From Carnegiea gigantea (taxonomy: Eukaryota > Streptophyta > Magnoliopsida > Caryophyllales > Cactaceae), in contig JAKOGI010000122.1 of the NCBI GenBank assembly GCA_029747015.1, positions 766,501 to 830,500 on the forward strand: a stretch of DNA of 64,000 nucleotides, written 5' to 3'. Position 1 is the first letter of the stretch; each line of letters opens with the position of its first letter. This document shows positions 11,141 through 22,059 of this stretch, piece by piece. Under the pieces are notes generated by a model. That model was given only the letters and a program-made list of their open reading frames with translations. It made no database searches and had not been told where the DNA came from. The position numbers and the translations under genes are program-made.

Positions 11141-12525
11141 TTGTCTAGGATTCTATCTGATAGAGAGAGTGAGTCAACTGTCTCAAAGTGCTTCCCCGAT
11201 GAGCAGTTATATATCGTCCACTCTGATCCTTGGTATGCTGATATTGTTAACTACCTAGTTGCTGGTTGGATTCCTAAGAGTTGGACTAAGAATGATAGGG
11301 ATAGGTTCTTTCACCTTGTGAAGTTCTTTGTTTGGGATGACCCTTATTTATTTAAGTACTGTTCTAACCAAATGTTTAGGAGGTGTATTTCCGACCATGA
11401 GGGGAGAAGTGTCCGTTCTTTCTGTCATAACCAGGCATGTGGGGGGCATTTTAGTGGTAGGCAGACTACAGCTAAAGTTCTTCAAAGTGGTTTTTACTGG
11501 CCTACTGTATTTAGGGATGCTTTTGAGTACTGTAAGAGTTGCCCTAGGTGCCAGCAGTTGGGTAAAATCAGCAGGCGAGATATGATGCCACTGAGTCCCA
11601 TCATTGTGGTGGAAGTTTTTGATGTGTGGGGTATAGACTTCATGGGACCATTTCCATCATCTTTCGGGAATGAGTATATTTTACTAGCTGTGGACTATGT
11701 GTCTAAATGGGTTGAAGCTATCCCTTCTGGGACTAATGATGCTAAAGTTGTTGTGAAGTTCTTAAGGGAGAACATCTTTGCTAGATTCGGCATGCCCCGT
11801 GCTATTATTAGTGATTAGGGCACCCATTTCAATAATAGGTCTTTTGATGCCTTACTGAAGAGGCATTCCATTATCCATAGACTTGCTACTCCCCATCATC
11901 CCCAAACCAGTGGTCAGGTTGAGGTGTCCAATCGGCAAATTAAGCAAATTCTTGAAAAGACCGTGAGCAGGAATAGAAAGGATTGGGTTGATAAACTCGT
12001 AGATGCTCTTTGGGCTTGTAGGATAGCTTTCAAAACTCCCTTAGGTATGTCACCTTATAGGGTTGTTTATGGTAAGCCTTGTGATCTCCCTATGAAAGTA
12101 GAACATAGAGCTTGGTGGGCCATTAAGAAACTGAACTATGACTTGACTGAGGCTGGTGAAGAGCGTAGATTGCAACTGAATGAGCTTGATGAGATTAGAG
12201 CCGAGGCCTATGAGAGTGCTCATTCTTATAAAGAAGGGCCAAGTTGTTTCATGATAGGCGTATCCTTCGGAAAGAGTTTGCTCCGGGAGTGAAAGTGCTC
12301 TTGTATGACTCTAGGCTCCATTTGTTTCCAGGGAAGTTAAGGTCCCGATAGACTGGTCCTTACCTTGTCTCACGTGTTTTTCCTTATGGTGCAGTTGAAC
12401 TTCGGGACCCTAACCATGGTGCTACTTTTAAGGTGAATGGCCAAAGATTGAAGCAATTTTTAGAGTTGCCCAGCAAGGAAGAAGTGGAGTGTTTGATACT
12501 CCGGGAGCCGAGTCCTGTTCAGTGA
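11141..12525 (+). pseudogene. Athila-like integrase (broken)
   Basis: Inserts element cDNA into the genome. The zinc-binding H-H-C-C module is intact ([12 protein letters not shown] ... [11 protein letters not shown], 11430-11565). The DDE core follows: D in [10 protein letters not shown] (about 11628-11657), second D in AIISD (11813-11815) just before TAG 11816, and E in [12 protein letters not shown] (about 11905-11945). After a frameshift near 12250 the C-terminal domain continues as [14 protein letters not shown], a TAG at 12349 replacing a conserved Trp, and GPYLVSRVFPYGAVEL, to a natural-looking TGA at 12523. All three acidic residues are present, but stops and the frameshift kill it. 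Confidence 0.87.
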
Positions 12526-13834
12526 TGTGTTGAGATGATAGCTCGGATGTACCTAGCACCCGACCTGGTTTGCTAAGAACTTCTTTTCATCCGTTCTCTC
12601 TTTTACTCTTTTTCTCGTTTTCCTTTCCTTTTGTATAGTTGGCTCTTTTTGTCTTTCTTTTGTATATATGTTGATTATTTGATTTTGAGTCGTGTCTTTA
12701 TCAGTTTTGTTTTTGTTTGTTTTCTTTTTCAGTTTTGTTTTTATGGTTTTATGTTTCTTTCTACTCCCAATGAGGACATTGCTCGGAATAGGTGTGGGGT
12801 GGGGAAATTTTGCTTCAAAAAAAAAAAAAACATTGAAAATCCAAAAAGATTTTTTGTTTTATTTTGGGAAAGTTTAGTACTATTCTGATCAACTTAAATT
12901 TCCTTGCACTTTGATTTTTAGCTTGTACATACCCATGATGTGCATGTTAGGTCTTTGTCCTCGGTGTGTCATTCTTAACCCTAATTCGAACCCCATCTGT
13001 TCACTATCACTGTGTAATCCAATCCCTATTTATTTCATCCTCATTGTCTTAAGGTTTTAGTTTTCCATAATCGGCTCTCCTTCTTGTTTTTGATGCAATT
13101 ACTTTGATTTTTGTCTTGAAAAACAAAAAGAAAAAAAAATAAAATGATGAATGTAATGAAAATGAAAAAAATGGAAAAAAGAAACAACGGAAAAAGAAGG
13201 AAACGAAATAACATTTGGAACGACAAGCAACCCTTTGAGGCATGCGCTACTGGGTGGTACCCTTTGAGGCAATATTGCTACTGGGAAAGCTTGCTTCCTA
13301 TGTTGTCACGTCAATAATGTAATTTGTGTCAGTCCAGTGGGATTGAGTTTGATTTTGGTAAATCTGAGCCTTAGAATGATGAGACACATGCACACGAGCA
13401 CAGGGAAGGATTCAATACTTGAGTGTATAAGTGGGATGAAAAGTTAGTGCTTTGATGACATTCATGGGGTACGGAGCCTTGATGAGTACATTATCTTTAG
13501 ATTCATGCGAATATCTTTGCTATGTGGGTGATTTAGTTGATTGGAATGTGTATATAATATGTTCCCCAACTTTGTACATATTAATTTTTGATAACAAAGA
13601 GTTTTTTGATTTTTTTTGTTTTGTTTTCGGTTTTCTTTTTATAGATTTTGTGGGTATATCTTCTGCAAACCCTCACGAGACCTTACTCGTCCAATAGGGG
13701 TAACCTAGGGGTTTAAAGGGCTTGTTGCACATGCTAAGTACATTCATGATTCCCACGAAAGTGAGTTAGGTTTTTGTTTCATTTTATTTTCTACGATTGT
13801 TTAGTTTTATTTTGCTCGAGGACGAGCAAAACTT
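12526..13834 (+). other. 3' noncoding region of Athila-like element
   Basis: Many T-rich and A-rich runs, no convincing open frame and no recognisable envelope-like ORF. The PPT-proximal motif gctcgaggacgagcaaa (13813-13829) contains the hairpin-capable CTCGAGGACGAG. Confidence 0.6.
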
Positions 13835-13846
13835 AGGTGTGGGGGT
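13835..13846 (+). other. Polypurine tract of Athila-like element
   Basis: AGGTGTGGGGGT followed by atttaa and the 3' LTR. This G-rich tract primes plus-strand synthesis and marks the 3' end of the internal region. Confidence 0.7.
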
Positions 13847-13852
13847 ATTTAA

Positions 13853-15283
13853 TGTTCAACCTAAAATTTTGACATTTTTATACCCTTGTACTATCTATTA
13901 TTTGCTCAAAATAAATTATTAATTTAGGAGTTTAATATGGTTTTTGTTGTTTTGTAGGAATTTGAAGAATAAATAAATGGCTTGGAAAAAAAAGAGCAAT
14001 TGAATTACAAAAGGGTTTGGATCAACAAGAAGCATTGGAGCAAGATAAAAAGAAGGGAAGAACTCAAGAGTCAAGCCCAGTAGCCCATTCTCTCCTCCTC
14101 TCTCTCACCAGGGCCCATCTTCGATGCCTAGTCTTCGGCCCAGTCACGCCTTTCTCACCAGGTTCGGTCCACCCTTCCTTCTCCTATTCCCCCTTTCCCC
14201 TCTCTTTCTGTTCGCATTCGGGCCAGCCTGCCCTTATTTTCGTTCCCGGGCCCAACCGGGCTATTATGCTCAACCCATTCCCTCCAGCTCCCTCTTCTCG
14301 TCTCTTTTTTTCTCCTCCTCATGTTGGGCTGGGCCAACATTTTCTTCCCAGACCTCCATCTTCCTCTCCCTCTCTTTCACTTAATAGATCATGTGCTTGG
14401 CACGTGATGCAACTCCCTACCTTCCTTCTCTTTCTTCTTTCTCAGCCCTTCGACAGTCTCAGCTCAAAAAACAACAGAGCACCGTGGCTCTTCCCCTTCC
14501 CATGCCTTCACCATTCGTTTTCTCTCTCCTCTTTCATCAACATCGTTAATTCTAACCATTACAAACCATTCCATCATTACCAGCATCAAGTCTCCTTCGG
14601 TTACGAGGAGTGAACAAAGGCAATTGAAGGGGGACCAGAACGGCGTTCTGGGGCCATAAAAGGAGGCCGAAAAGCAGAGCATAGGGAGGGGGGAGATTAG
14701 CGTAGAGTAGGAGTTCTTAGCATACACAGCTTTTATATTTCGTTTTTAGTTTCAAGGTGCAAAATCACTGCATTAGATTCCTAAAATTCAGTGTAATTCG
14801 CTTTCGGGTTGTTGAATTTGAGGTTAACTTTTGAAATTTGGTTTGGAATAATATTCAACTTAGGTTCAAGCTTGATGTTTCTTTTCATTGAAATCAAATC
14901 ACCTTGATTCGACCCCTTGCTATTGTGAGTTGTGATGTTTGGGCCAACGGGTTTTTTTTTTTTTTTCACTGTGCGAAGGCTCTGTGAGTTCTGTGCTTCC
15001 CCTGTTCTTCCCTGTTTTCTACGGCTGCTAGTTCTTGGATTGAAAATGTCATTAGTTAGAATTGTTATGGGTTTGCATTGAGTGTTGGATTGATAGTGTT
15101 ATAATTTTTTGGACTCCTACAATCCTTTTGGTGTTGGTGCCTTTGCTGGTGTTGGGTAATTTTTGGCACCTTCTTTATTAATTTAGTTTAAAAGTTTTAG
15201 TAATCTAAATTTACAACCATCCCTAAGGACGATATCCGTAATTACTGCAACAAACACCGTATGCTTACGGGAAATATACAACA
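13853..15283 (+). repeat. 3' LTR of Athila-like element
   Basis: Near-identical partner of the 5' LTR, with about four substitutions and one short indel in the first 150 bases by eye. It carries the same palindrome and TATA-like box (14635-14663). Open frames inside (14017-14613 and others) parallel those in the 5' LTR and are not genes. Confidence 0.95.
14635..14663 (+). promoter_or_regulatory. Second copy of LTR palindrome and TATA-like box
   Basis: The 17-bp palindrome CCAGAACGGCGTTCTGG and the following CATAAAAGG are both unchanged from the 5' LTR although surrounding positions differ. Confidence 0.5.
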
Positions 15284-16110
15284 CCCTAGCACCAAGAATT
15301 AGATTAAAAGGAAGACTCAAATTACTGCCCTCCTAACAGGGATAAAGATTTTGAGATTTTGACGAAAACCAAGCTTTGAGCTCTCGTATCATTCAATCAA
15401 TATGATTTTTCATAGAGGTAATTGAGTCCATAAATATCTAATTGTAGGAGGAATTAGTTGTACATTAATGGGACAAGTGGTCCAGTAGGAGGCTTACAAA
15501 ACGCCATAGGAAAATAAATTAAGATGCTTAACATAATTACAATTCCTATAAGCTGCATTTTCCAGGATTCATCCTCCATCTTCTAGAGAGGCATGATATT
15601 CATCCAAATGGGGTGCCACCACTTATTGACTCTTCACTTATGTCTGAAGAATCATTCCATGCTAATTAATCCCCAAGATTACAGCCTTAACCTCCTTAAT
15701 TAAGCCCATAATCAGAACCGTACACTTTTCAGTCCTAGACCGACCCTTGCTCGGTATTTGGTCCATAACGTTCTTAACACTAGGAGTTTGGGGGAGATTC
15801 AAGGCTCGTTGGTTGCATAATAGACATCTGGGGCTTTCCATCCATGTATAATTTGTGGAAATTAGAGCTCATTTTCCTAATAAAAACTGAGCTAGAAATG
15901 AAGCAAAGAATTCTGCCCAGAAGCCAAAAATGAGGTCAAGGGTGGTTTTGGGAGCATTAAGTGCTTAACTCCTTATTAGGGCTACTATTGGCCCAACCAT
16001 CTTTTCTAATCCTACTGGGACCTAGTCCTTCACCAAGAGCCAATGTTAGGCGGACTTGGTTGATGACCCTCACTAGTAAGAGCAGGCCTAAGCTCGGGAG
16101 CTTCCCTGTA
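15284..16110 (-). repeat. Left LTR of outer Ty3 element, second piece
   Basis: Resumes the outer LTR from the target site (CCCTAGCACC; compare 21036 onward in the right LTR). It ends at 16110 next to the polypurine tract. It lacks the two tandem duplications found in the right LTR. Its inner terminus reads ...CTGTA where the right LTR has ...CTGCA, one transition from the canonical CA end. Confidence 0.88.
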
Positions 16111-16129
16111 TCAACCCCTCCTCCTTGGA
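16111..16129 (-). other. Polypurine tract of outer Ty3 element
   Basis: Plus-strand TCAACCCCTCCTCCTTGGA, i.e. a purine run on the minus strand directly adjoining the LTR edge at 16110. Confidence 0.65.
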
Positions 16130-17371
16130 GATAATTTATCCTTAAATCCTCATCATGTTCCTCATCATCAGTAAGGAATGAGATCCCCAACATTAAAGGC
16201 GGTGGATACTTATATATCTCTTGGAAGTTCAATTTTGTATGCATTCTCTCCCACCTTTTGTACCACCTTGTATGGATCATCCCCTCTAGTCATGAGCTTG
16301 TTCTTCCTTCTTGAGGGGCGCCTTTCCTTCCTCAATGTAACCAGGAAAGATCACCCAGTTTAAACTCAAGGTGTAAGCGGTTCTTATTGGCCTTTAGCTT
16401 GTATTGCTCATTCACCTTTTCAATTTTTTCCCTTACTTGCTTATGTAGCTTCTTCATTTCTTTAGCTCTTGTTTTATCCTCAAAACTCACCCTATTCTTA
16501 AGGAATAGCTATAAGAGCAGTGGTAGTGAGGGGGTTAACACCATAGCACAATTCAAAGGGAGAGTGAGAGGTAGCATAGGAGGGATCCCTATTCTAGGCG
16601 AATTTGGCATGAGCAAGCTTGACATCCTAATCCCTCAAACTCTTCCTCACCATACCCCTTAGCAATGTTGTGAGAGTTCTATTTGTTACCTTTGTTTGCC
16701 CATCAGTTTGAGGATGACAAGTAGTGCTAAAGAGCAACTTTGTCCCCACAAGCCTCTGTAAGGATCTCCAAAAGTGAGAGAAATTTGACATTCCTTTCTG
16801 ACACGGCAGTTCTTAGAATACCATAGAGCCTCACAATTTCTTTAAAGAAGAGGTCCGCAATGTAGGTAGCACCATCACTCCTGTGGCATGCAATGAAGTG
16901 AGCCATCTTGGAGAATTAATCTGCCACTACCATGATGGTATCTTTTCCTCAAGGGGTTCTTGGAAGGTCCACAAGGAAGTCCATGCTAATATAATCCCAA
17001 GGCCTTAGGGGGATCGAAAGAGGAATGTAGAGACCTTGATGGAAATGATTCTTAGCTATGTGACAAATGTTGCATCTTAAGATCACTTTATGAACATTCC
17101 CACCCATCTTAGGCCAATAAAAATAATTCTTGAGTATCTTAAGGGTCTTGTTAATGCCAAAATGATTGGCTAAAGCTCCTCCATAAGCTTCCTTAACAAT
17201 CAAGTGTCTTAGAGGACTTTTAGGTATGCAAAGCTTGTTTCCTTTGAAGTGGAAATCATCTTGTAGAGTGAAAGAGCCAAAGTTATAAGGATTCTCTACC
17301 ACTTCCTTGAAGTCTTCATCCTCATGGCATACAACCTTTATGGAATAAAATTCCAAGGACCTTAGCTTCAA
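16130..17371 (-). pseudogene. Outer Ty3 element integrase (broken)
   Basis: The zinc module is visible in 17371-16949 (HLIVKEAYGGALANHFG ... CNICHIAKN), followed by the start of the core, WDYISMDFLVDLPRTP. The core continues in other frames: [20 protein letters not shown] and [12 protein letters not shown] at about 16930-16800. The C-terminal domain shows EKIEKVNEQYKLKANK and a LEFKLGDL motif at about 16460-16340, then DDEEHDEDLRINYLQGGGVD at the end (about 16170-16115). Multiple frameshifts and stops. Confidence 0.8.
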
Positions 17372-18720
17372 GGACTAAAAGGAGAACACTTCTCCTTGAT
17401 AAGGCATCAGCCATAACATTCTCTTTCCCACTCTTATGCTTACAATAGAAGGTGAAAGATTGAAGGAACGCAACCCAATTGGCATGTCTTGAGTTCAACT
17501 TGTGTTGATCATTGATGTAGGACAATGCCTTGTGATCCGAATGGAGCATCAAGGGCTTGGACTTGAGGTAATAGCTGCAATGTTCCAAAGCCCTGACCAT
17601 GGTATAGAATTCCTTGTCATAGGTGGAGTAGTTGAGCCTCGAACCATTCAACTTCTCACTAAAGAAAGCTAGAGAGTGCTTAGCTTGAGTGAGAACCACA
17701 CCAATTCCAATGCCAATAGCATCACACTAAACTTCAAATAGAGGATCGAAGTAGGAAGAGCTAAGATAGGAGTCGAACAAATTCTATCCTTGATGGTTTC
17801 AATGGCCCTTTGGGCGACCTTTATCCACTTAAAGCTTCCTTTTTCACCCATTCGGTCAAGGGAACAATAATAGAGCTAAAGTCTTTGATGAATCAGCGGT
17901 ACAAAGAGGCTAACCCATGGAAGCTTCACACTTTCGTGATAGAGGTAGGAGTAGGCCAACTCTTGATAGCATCAACTTTAGATTCATTCACTTGAATTCC
18001 CTCACCGGATAAAACATAACCAAGAAAGATAATTTGAGAGAGTGAATAGCTCACACTTCTCAAGTTTAGCATATGACTTTTGTTGTCGCAATACTTGGCA
18101 TACTTGGGAAAGATGCTCCACGCGAGACGTTTTATCACGACTATACACCAAAATATCATCAAAATACACCACAGCAAACTTTCCAATGAATGGTCTCGAG
18201 ACCTCATTTATGAGTCTCATGAAAGTACTAGAAGAATTATATAGACCAAATGGAATCACATGCCACTCCTATAACCCATATTTGGTCTTAAAGACGATTT
18301 TCCACTCATCTCCTTCTTTCATTCTAACTTGGTGATAGCCATTCCGGAGGTCAATTTTGTAAAAGAACTTGGACCCATATAACTCATCGAGCATATCATC
18401 CAATCAAGGAATAGGGAATCGATACTTGACAGTGATGTTGTTTATGGCCTTAGAATTAACACACATACACCAAGTGCCATCCTTCTTTGGTACCAAAATG
18501 ACGGGAACCGAACATGGACTCAAGCTTTCCCTAATATACCAACGATCAAGCAACTCTTAGACTTGTTGTTGAAGCTCTTTTGACTCATTAGGATTGCACT
18601 TATAGGCCGACTTGTTTCGTAAAGGAGCGCCCGGTAAGTGGTGCTCAATTCCTCTCAAAGGAGGGAGCCCCGTCGGTAGATCATTGGGGAATACATCTCA
18701 AACTCTTTCAAGAGTGATTG
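17372..18720 (-). pseudogene. Outer Ty3 element reverse transcriptase and RNase H (broken)
   Basis: RT motifs run right to left: a [16 protein letters not shown] region at about 18360-18310, MIPFGLYNSSSTFMRLINEV at 18259, then the catalytic box VVYFDDILVYS (about 18175-18143). The RT thumb is in the frame of 18207-17926. RNase H lies at 17699-17372 with [30 protein letters not shown] and [11 protein letters not shown]. The RT-to-RNase H join crosses frames (17851-17669), so it is inactive. The YFDD box and RNase H acidic residues are retained. Confidence 0.85.
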
Positions 18721-18823
18721 ACCTAAATGATGCATGGGTTTCACTGCCTCACTTATATTTGATTCTATCATAAGTAAGGTAAATAAAGGCTTGCTCTTTC
18801 TAATGGCTCTATCCACATGTGTT

Positions 18824-19260
18824 TCACTCATAAATAAGCTTTTCTTGCTTCCATTCCCCTGGCTTAGATTTAAGGAGTTTAGGTGAAGGTAGCGGTGTCA
18901 AAGTAAGATTATGACCCATGTAATTGAATATATAAGTATTGGTATATCCATCATGACTCATGTGATTGTCAAACAACCATTGTCTAGCAAGCAACAAATG
19001 ACATGCATCCATGGGAAGAACATCACATAATACTTCACCACAATATGGACCAATCGAAAATGCAATAAGTGCTTACTTAAAAACGATTACCTCCTTCCTC
19101 ATTTAAGCCATTTGAGAGAATAAGGGGTAGGATGCACCTTGGTGGATAATTGAAGTTTGTTAACGAGTGTTGTGGAAGCTACATTGGTGCATCTTCCTCC
19201 ATCAGTGATGAGCTCACACACCTTACCTCCATTAGTGAATCGGGCATAGAAAATTTACCC
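18824..19260 (-). pseudogene. Outer Ty3 element protease region (remnant)
   Basis: The frame at 19012-18824 reads DACHLLLARQWLFDNHMSHD and then GYTNTYIFN, the conserved C-terminal end of Ty3 protease (normally a GRPW motif, here ARQW). Upstream (19250-19060) the Cys/Thr-rich region before it is degenerate and I cannot pick out an active-site DTGA. Confidence 0.7.
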
Positions 19261-19432
19261 CCTTTGGCTTGACTCACAAGGAGCCACTTAGACATGGAGT
19301 GATCTCCAAATCACCAAGTGTTCTCCTATATTCGGGGTGACCAAAGTTTGATCATCATCCTATACTTCCTCTTTAGTAGTAGCTTTCTTCAATAGCTTGA
19401 ATTTCTTCTACTTCTCTAATGGTGAGGGTCCT

Positions 19433-20312
19433 TTACTTAGGACAATCCGCTTGGAAGTGTCCATAACCATGACATTTGAAACACGTTTTACCCTCAAATC
19501 TCTTTGGTGGTTCACTAGCAATCCCTTCACCTTTGTTAAGAGCTTTGAAGGCTGTAGGGGCAGTGATAGCTTTGTTGGGGTGAAGTAACCCTTGGGGGTA
19601 CTCGAAGGATGAATAGCTGGCAATGCTAGGAGATAACCCCTTAATAAACCTAGCAATCTTGAATTCGGGTTCTTTGTCCAAGCCAACCCTCATTTGGACT
19701 TAACAAACTCCCTAATGTACTCTTCTATCTTTAGATTCTCTTAATTGAGAGAAGTGATCTGGAGGTAGAGTTCTTATTTGTAAGAAGGAGGTAGAAATCT
19801 CTTGTATATATGCTTCTTGAGCTTGGACCAAGTCTTGATTTTGGATTTGGCTTCTCTAGCCCCAATCTTCTTCAAATATTCATACCACAATAAAGCATAC
19901 CCCTTCATCTTAAGAGCGGCCAACTTGAACCTTCTCATCATTGTAATCTTTGAGTTCAAAGATCCTTTCAAGGGATTGAACCCAATCAAGATAGTTCTTC
20001 AGGTTAATATTGCCATCAAATTCCAGAGCCTCAACTTTGAGACCTCTAAGATCATCCCTTGGATGTCTTAGTCTTCTCGACCTTCCTTCTTCATCATCAA
20101 AGTCTTCACAGGAGGAAGAGCATTCGATTTCAATAGGGTGAGCATTCTAGACTCGTCGATAAGGGTTTCATGGTATGGATTCCCTTTCTTGTAGAACCTG
20201 TTGGGTGAGTTTTCTCATTTGCTTTTGAAGCTCCACAAGGCCCCTACTAATCTCATGGCCTAGCTTAAGGGGAATGTTCAAGTAGTGAGAAGAATTGCCC
20301 TCACTAGTCATA
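19433..20312 (-). pseudogene. Outer Ty3 element gag (broken)
   Basis: A likely start is ATG at 20312 (MTSEGNSSHYLNIPLKLGHE), followed by a Gln-rich helix. The gag core is at 19989-19774 (FKLAALKMKGYALLWYEYLK ... LKKHIYKRFLPPSYK). The zinc-knuckle part lies at 19693-19433 with CFKCHGYGHFQADC, an intact CX2CX4HX4C. The segments are in different frames. Confidence 0.8.
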
Positions 20313-20799
20313 GTTGATAGAGATGAAAAAAGAAGGGAAAAAAAGACAAGGCACGGGCATGCTGAAGGGACATGGGTAGAAAAACAGTGAAAAAGGAAGG
20401 GGCGCAGCCGTGCCATGTGGTACGAGGGGTCGTGCCAGATCTTTGGAGCATGATTTAAGAGTGCAGGAAAGGGGCACGGTCATACTAGTCATCACAGGGT
20501 GGTCATGCCAAATCTTTGGGTCAAATTTTCAATGTGCAGGATTTTGGCACGGGAATGCCAAGCAGCACGTCGTGGGGGTCCTAAATTTCTAGTTTTGTGT
20601 TTTTTGGATTTTTGTGGAGTTTTAGGGATGTGTTTAGGTTGGGGTTTGTATTTGCGCTATAATTAGCATTTTTTGTGGACCAGATAAGAGATTTTAAAGG
20701 GCAAGAACTAATAACAAAATAGTATAGAAAGGAGAAAACTTTAAGCAATTCCAACACAAGGATGGTTGAAATGGATGCTTACCAAGAGAAGGATCATTG
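20313..20799 (-). other. Leader of outer Ty3 element
   Basis: Between PBS and gag on the minus strand. Contains three copies of a gcacg(g/t)-rich motif (about 20348-20550) but no convincing coding frame. Confidence 0.5.
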
Positions 20800-20814
20800 T
20801 GCCTTGATACCAAC
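20800..20814 (-). other. Primer-binding site, initiator Met tRNA type
   Basis: Minus strand reads GTTGGTATCAAGGCAC next to the LTR edge, close to TTGGTATCAGAGC, the usual plant Met-tRNA PBS. It fixes the orientation of the element as minus. Confidence 0.8.
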
Positions 20815-20907
20815 TGATGCATGGTGAATTCCATTTGGCCAAATAAAGGCATGAAATGCTTGTAGGTGAGCCTAATAGAGGTTGAAGATTAATCACCCCA
20901 AAGATGA

Positions 20908-20910
<3 letters not shown>

Positions 20911-20939
<29 letters not shown>
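20911..20939. repeat. (GA)n microsatellite in LTR
   Basis: A 29-base uninterrupted GA run; the left LTR has a shorter interrupted version at about 969-993. Confidence 0.95.
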
Positions 20940-20941
<2 letters not shown>

Positions 20942-21112
20942 CCAAATAATTAAAGAAGGCTTCTAATGACAAACATTCAACACTTGATATAAGTGGTAAG
21001 AAGATAATACATCCCACCCTCTATCCCTCTAAAGCCTTAGCACTAATGATTAATTAAAGGGAAGATTCAAATAACCACCCTCCTAACAGAGATAAAGATT
21101 TTGAGGTTTTGA

Positions 21113-21400
21113 GAAAAACCATGCTTCAAGCTTTTATATCATTCATTCAATCGGATTTTCATAGAGATAATGGGTCCATAAATACCTAATGGGAGGGGAA
21201 TTAGTTGTACATTAATAGAGCAACTAATCCAATAGAAGGGTTACAAAATACCATAGGAAAACCAAGCTTCAGGCTTTCATATCATTCATTCAATCGGATT
21301 TTTATGGAGGTAATGGGACCATAAATACCTAATAGGAGGGGAATTAGTTGTACATTAATAGGTCAAGTAATCCAATAAGAGGGTTACAAAATACCATAGG
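21113..21400. repeat. 143-bp tandem duplication within LTR
   Basis: The segment around 'atcattcattcaatcgg' occurs at 21138 and again at 21281, and the whole unit through 'ttacaaaataccataggaaaa' is repeated. The left LTR has one copy. Confidence 0.85.
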
Positions 21401-22059
21401 AAAATAAATAAGGATGCTTAAGATAATTATAATCGCTATGAGTTGTATTTTTCAGGATTCATCCTCCATCTTTTAGAGAGCCATAAGTAGGCTCTACTCC
21501 TCGAAATTGGGTGCCGCCACTTGTTGATTCTTTTTCTTTGTATGAAGAATCATTTCATGCTGATTAATCCCCAAAATTACAGCCTTAACCTACTCAATCA
21601 AGCCGTTAGTCAGAATTACGCATGTTCCAGTCCTGGACAGACCCTTGCTCGATATTTAGTCTGTAACGTTTTTGAGTTTGGGGGTGTTTCAAACCTCGTT
21701 GGAAAAGAGACATATGGGGATTTCCATCCATATATAATTTGTGAAAATTGGAGCTCATTTTCCTGGTACAAACAAAGCTAGAAATAAAGCAAAGTATTCT
21801 TCCCAGAAACTAAAAATGAGCTAATGAGATGGTTCTAGGAGGATTAAGTGGTTCTAAAAATTACCTAATGAGGTGGTTTTGAAAGGATTAAGTGGTTAGC
21901 TAGCCCAACCACCTTTTCTAACTCTACGTGGACCTTCTTAAGGGTCCCAGGTCAACATTGACCTAGGGGGGACTTAGTCTTTGACCTAATGTCAATATTG
22001 CGCGACTTGGTTGATAACCTTCACTAGTGAGAGTAGGCCCAAGCTCTAGAGTTACTGCA

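Larger units (their letters stand above)
1095..15283 (+). mobile_element. Athila-like Ty3/gypsy retrotransposon (about 14.2 kb including a nested CACTA)
   Basis: Two 1.43-kb LTRs (TGTTCAACC ... ATACAACA) flank a plus-strand gag-pol. A PBS complementary to tRNA-Asp follows the left LTR and a polypurine tract precedes the right LTR. Both the tRNA-Asp PBS and the short motif 'gctcgaggacgagcaaa' before the PPT are features of Athila-type and related Ty3 elements. Order: LTR, leader, gag (interrupted by a CACTA element at 4824-8475), protease, RT, RNase H, integrase, about 1.3 kb noncoding, LTR. Target duplication CCTTA/CCCTA. LTRs differ by only a few bases per hundred by eye, so the insertion is fairly recent, yet pol has many stops. 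Family assignment is from memory of the lineage's hallmarks. Confidence 0.88.
871..22059 (-). mobile_element. Outer Ty3/gypsy chromovirus-like LTR retrotransposon, split by a younger element
   Basis: The first 200 bases of the right LTR (from 20815, beginning TGATGCATGG) recur at 871-1094. The rest of the same LTR resumes at 15284, so a single LTR was cut by the insertion at 1095-15283. The coding interior (16111-20814) reads on the minus strand in the order gag, protease, reverse transcriptase, RNase H, integrase, which is the Ty3 order. A PBS matching initiator Met tRNA adjoins the right LTR and a polypurine tract adjoins the left LTR. All reading frames are broken. The pieces look most like plant chromoviruses (Reina or Tekay type); the exact clade is a guess. 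No target-site duplication was found. Confidence 0.88.
20815..22059 (-). repeat. Right (5') LTR of outer Ty3 element
   Basis: TGATGCATGG ... TTACTGCA. Full uninterrupted copy of the LTR, about 200 bases longer than the left copy because of a 143-bp tandem duplication (about 21113-21400) and a shorter one near 21815-21890. Contains a (GA)n tract at 20911-20939. Confidence 0.88.

Noticed and set aside
12631..12888. Possible envelope-like ORF after integrase
   Set aside because: Short Phe-rich frames caused by T-runs; no signal peptide plus transmembrane arrangement or conserved motif that I can support.
13041..13243. Phe-rich minus-strand frames
   Set aside because: Antisense of A-rich runs in the 3' noncoding region of the Athila-like element.
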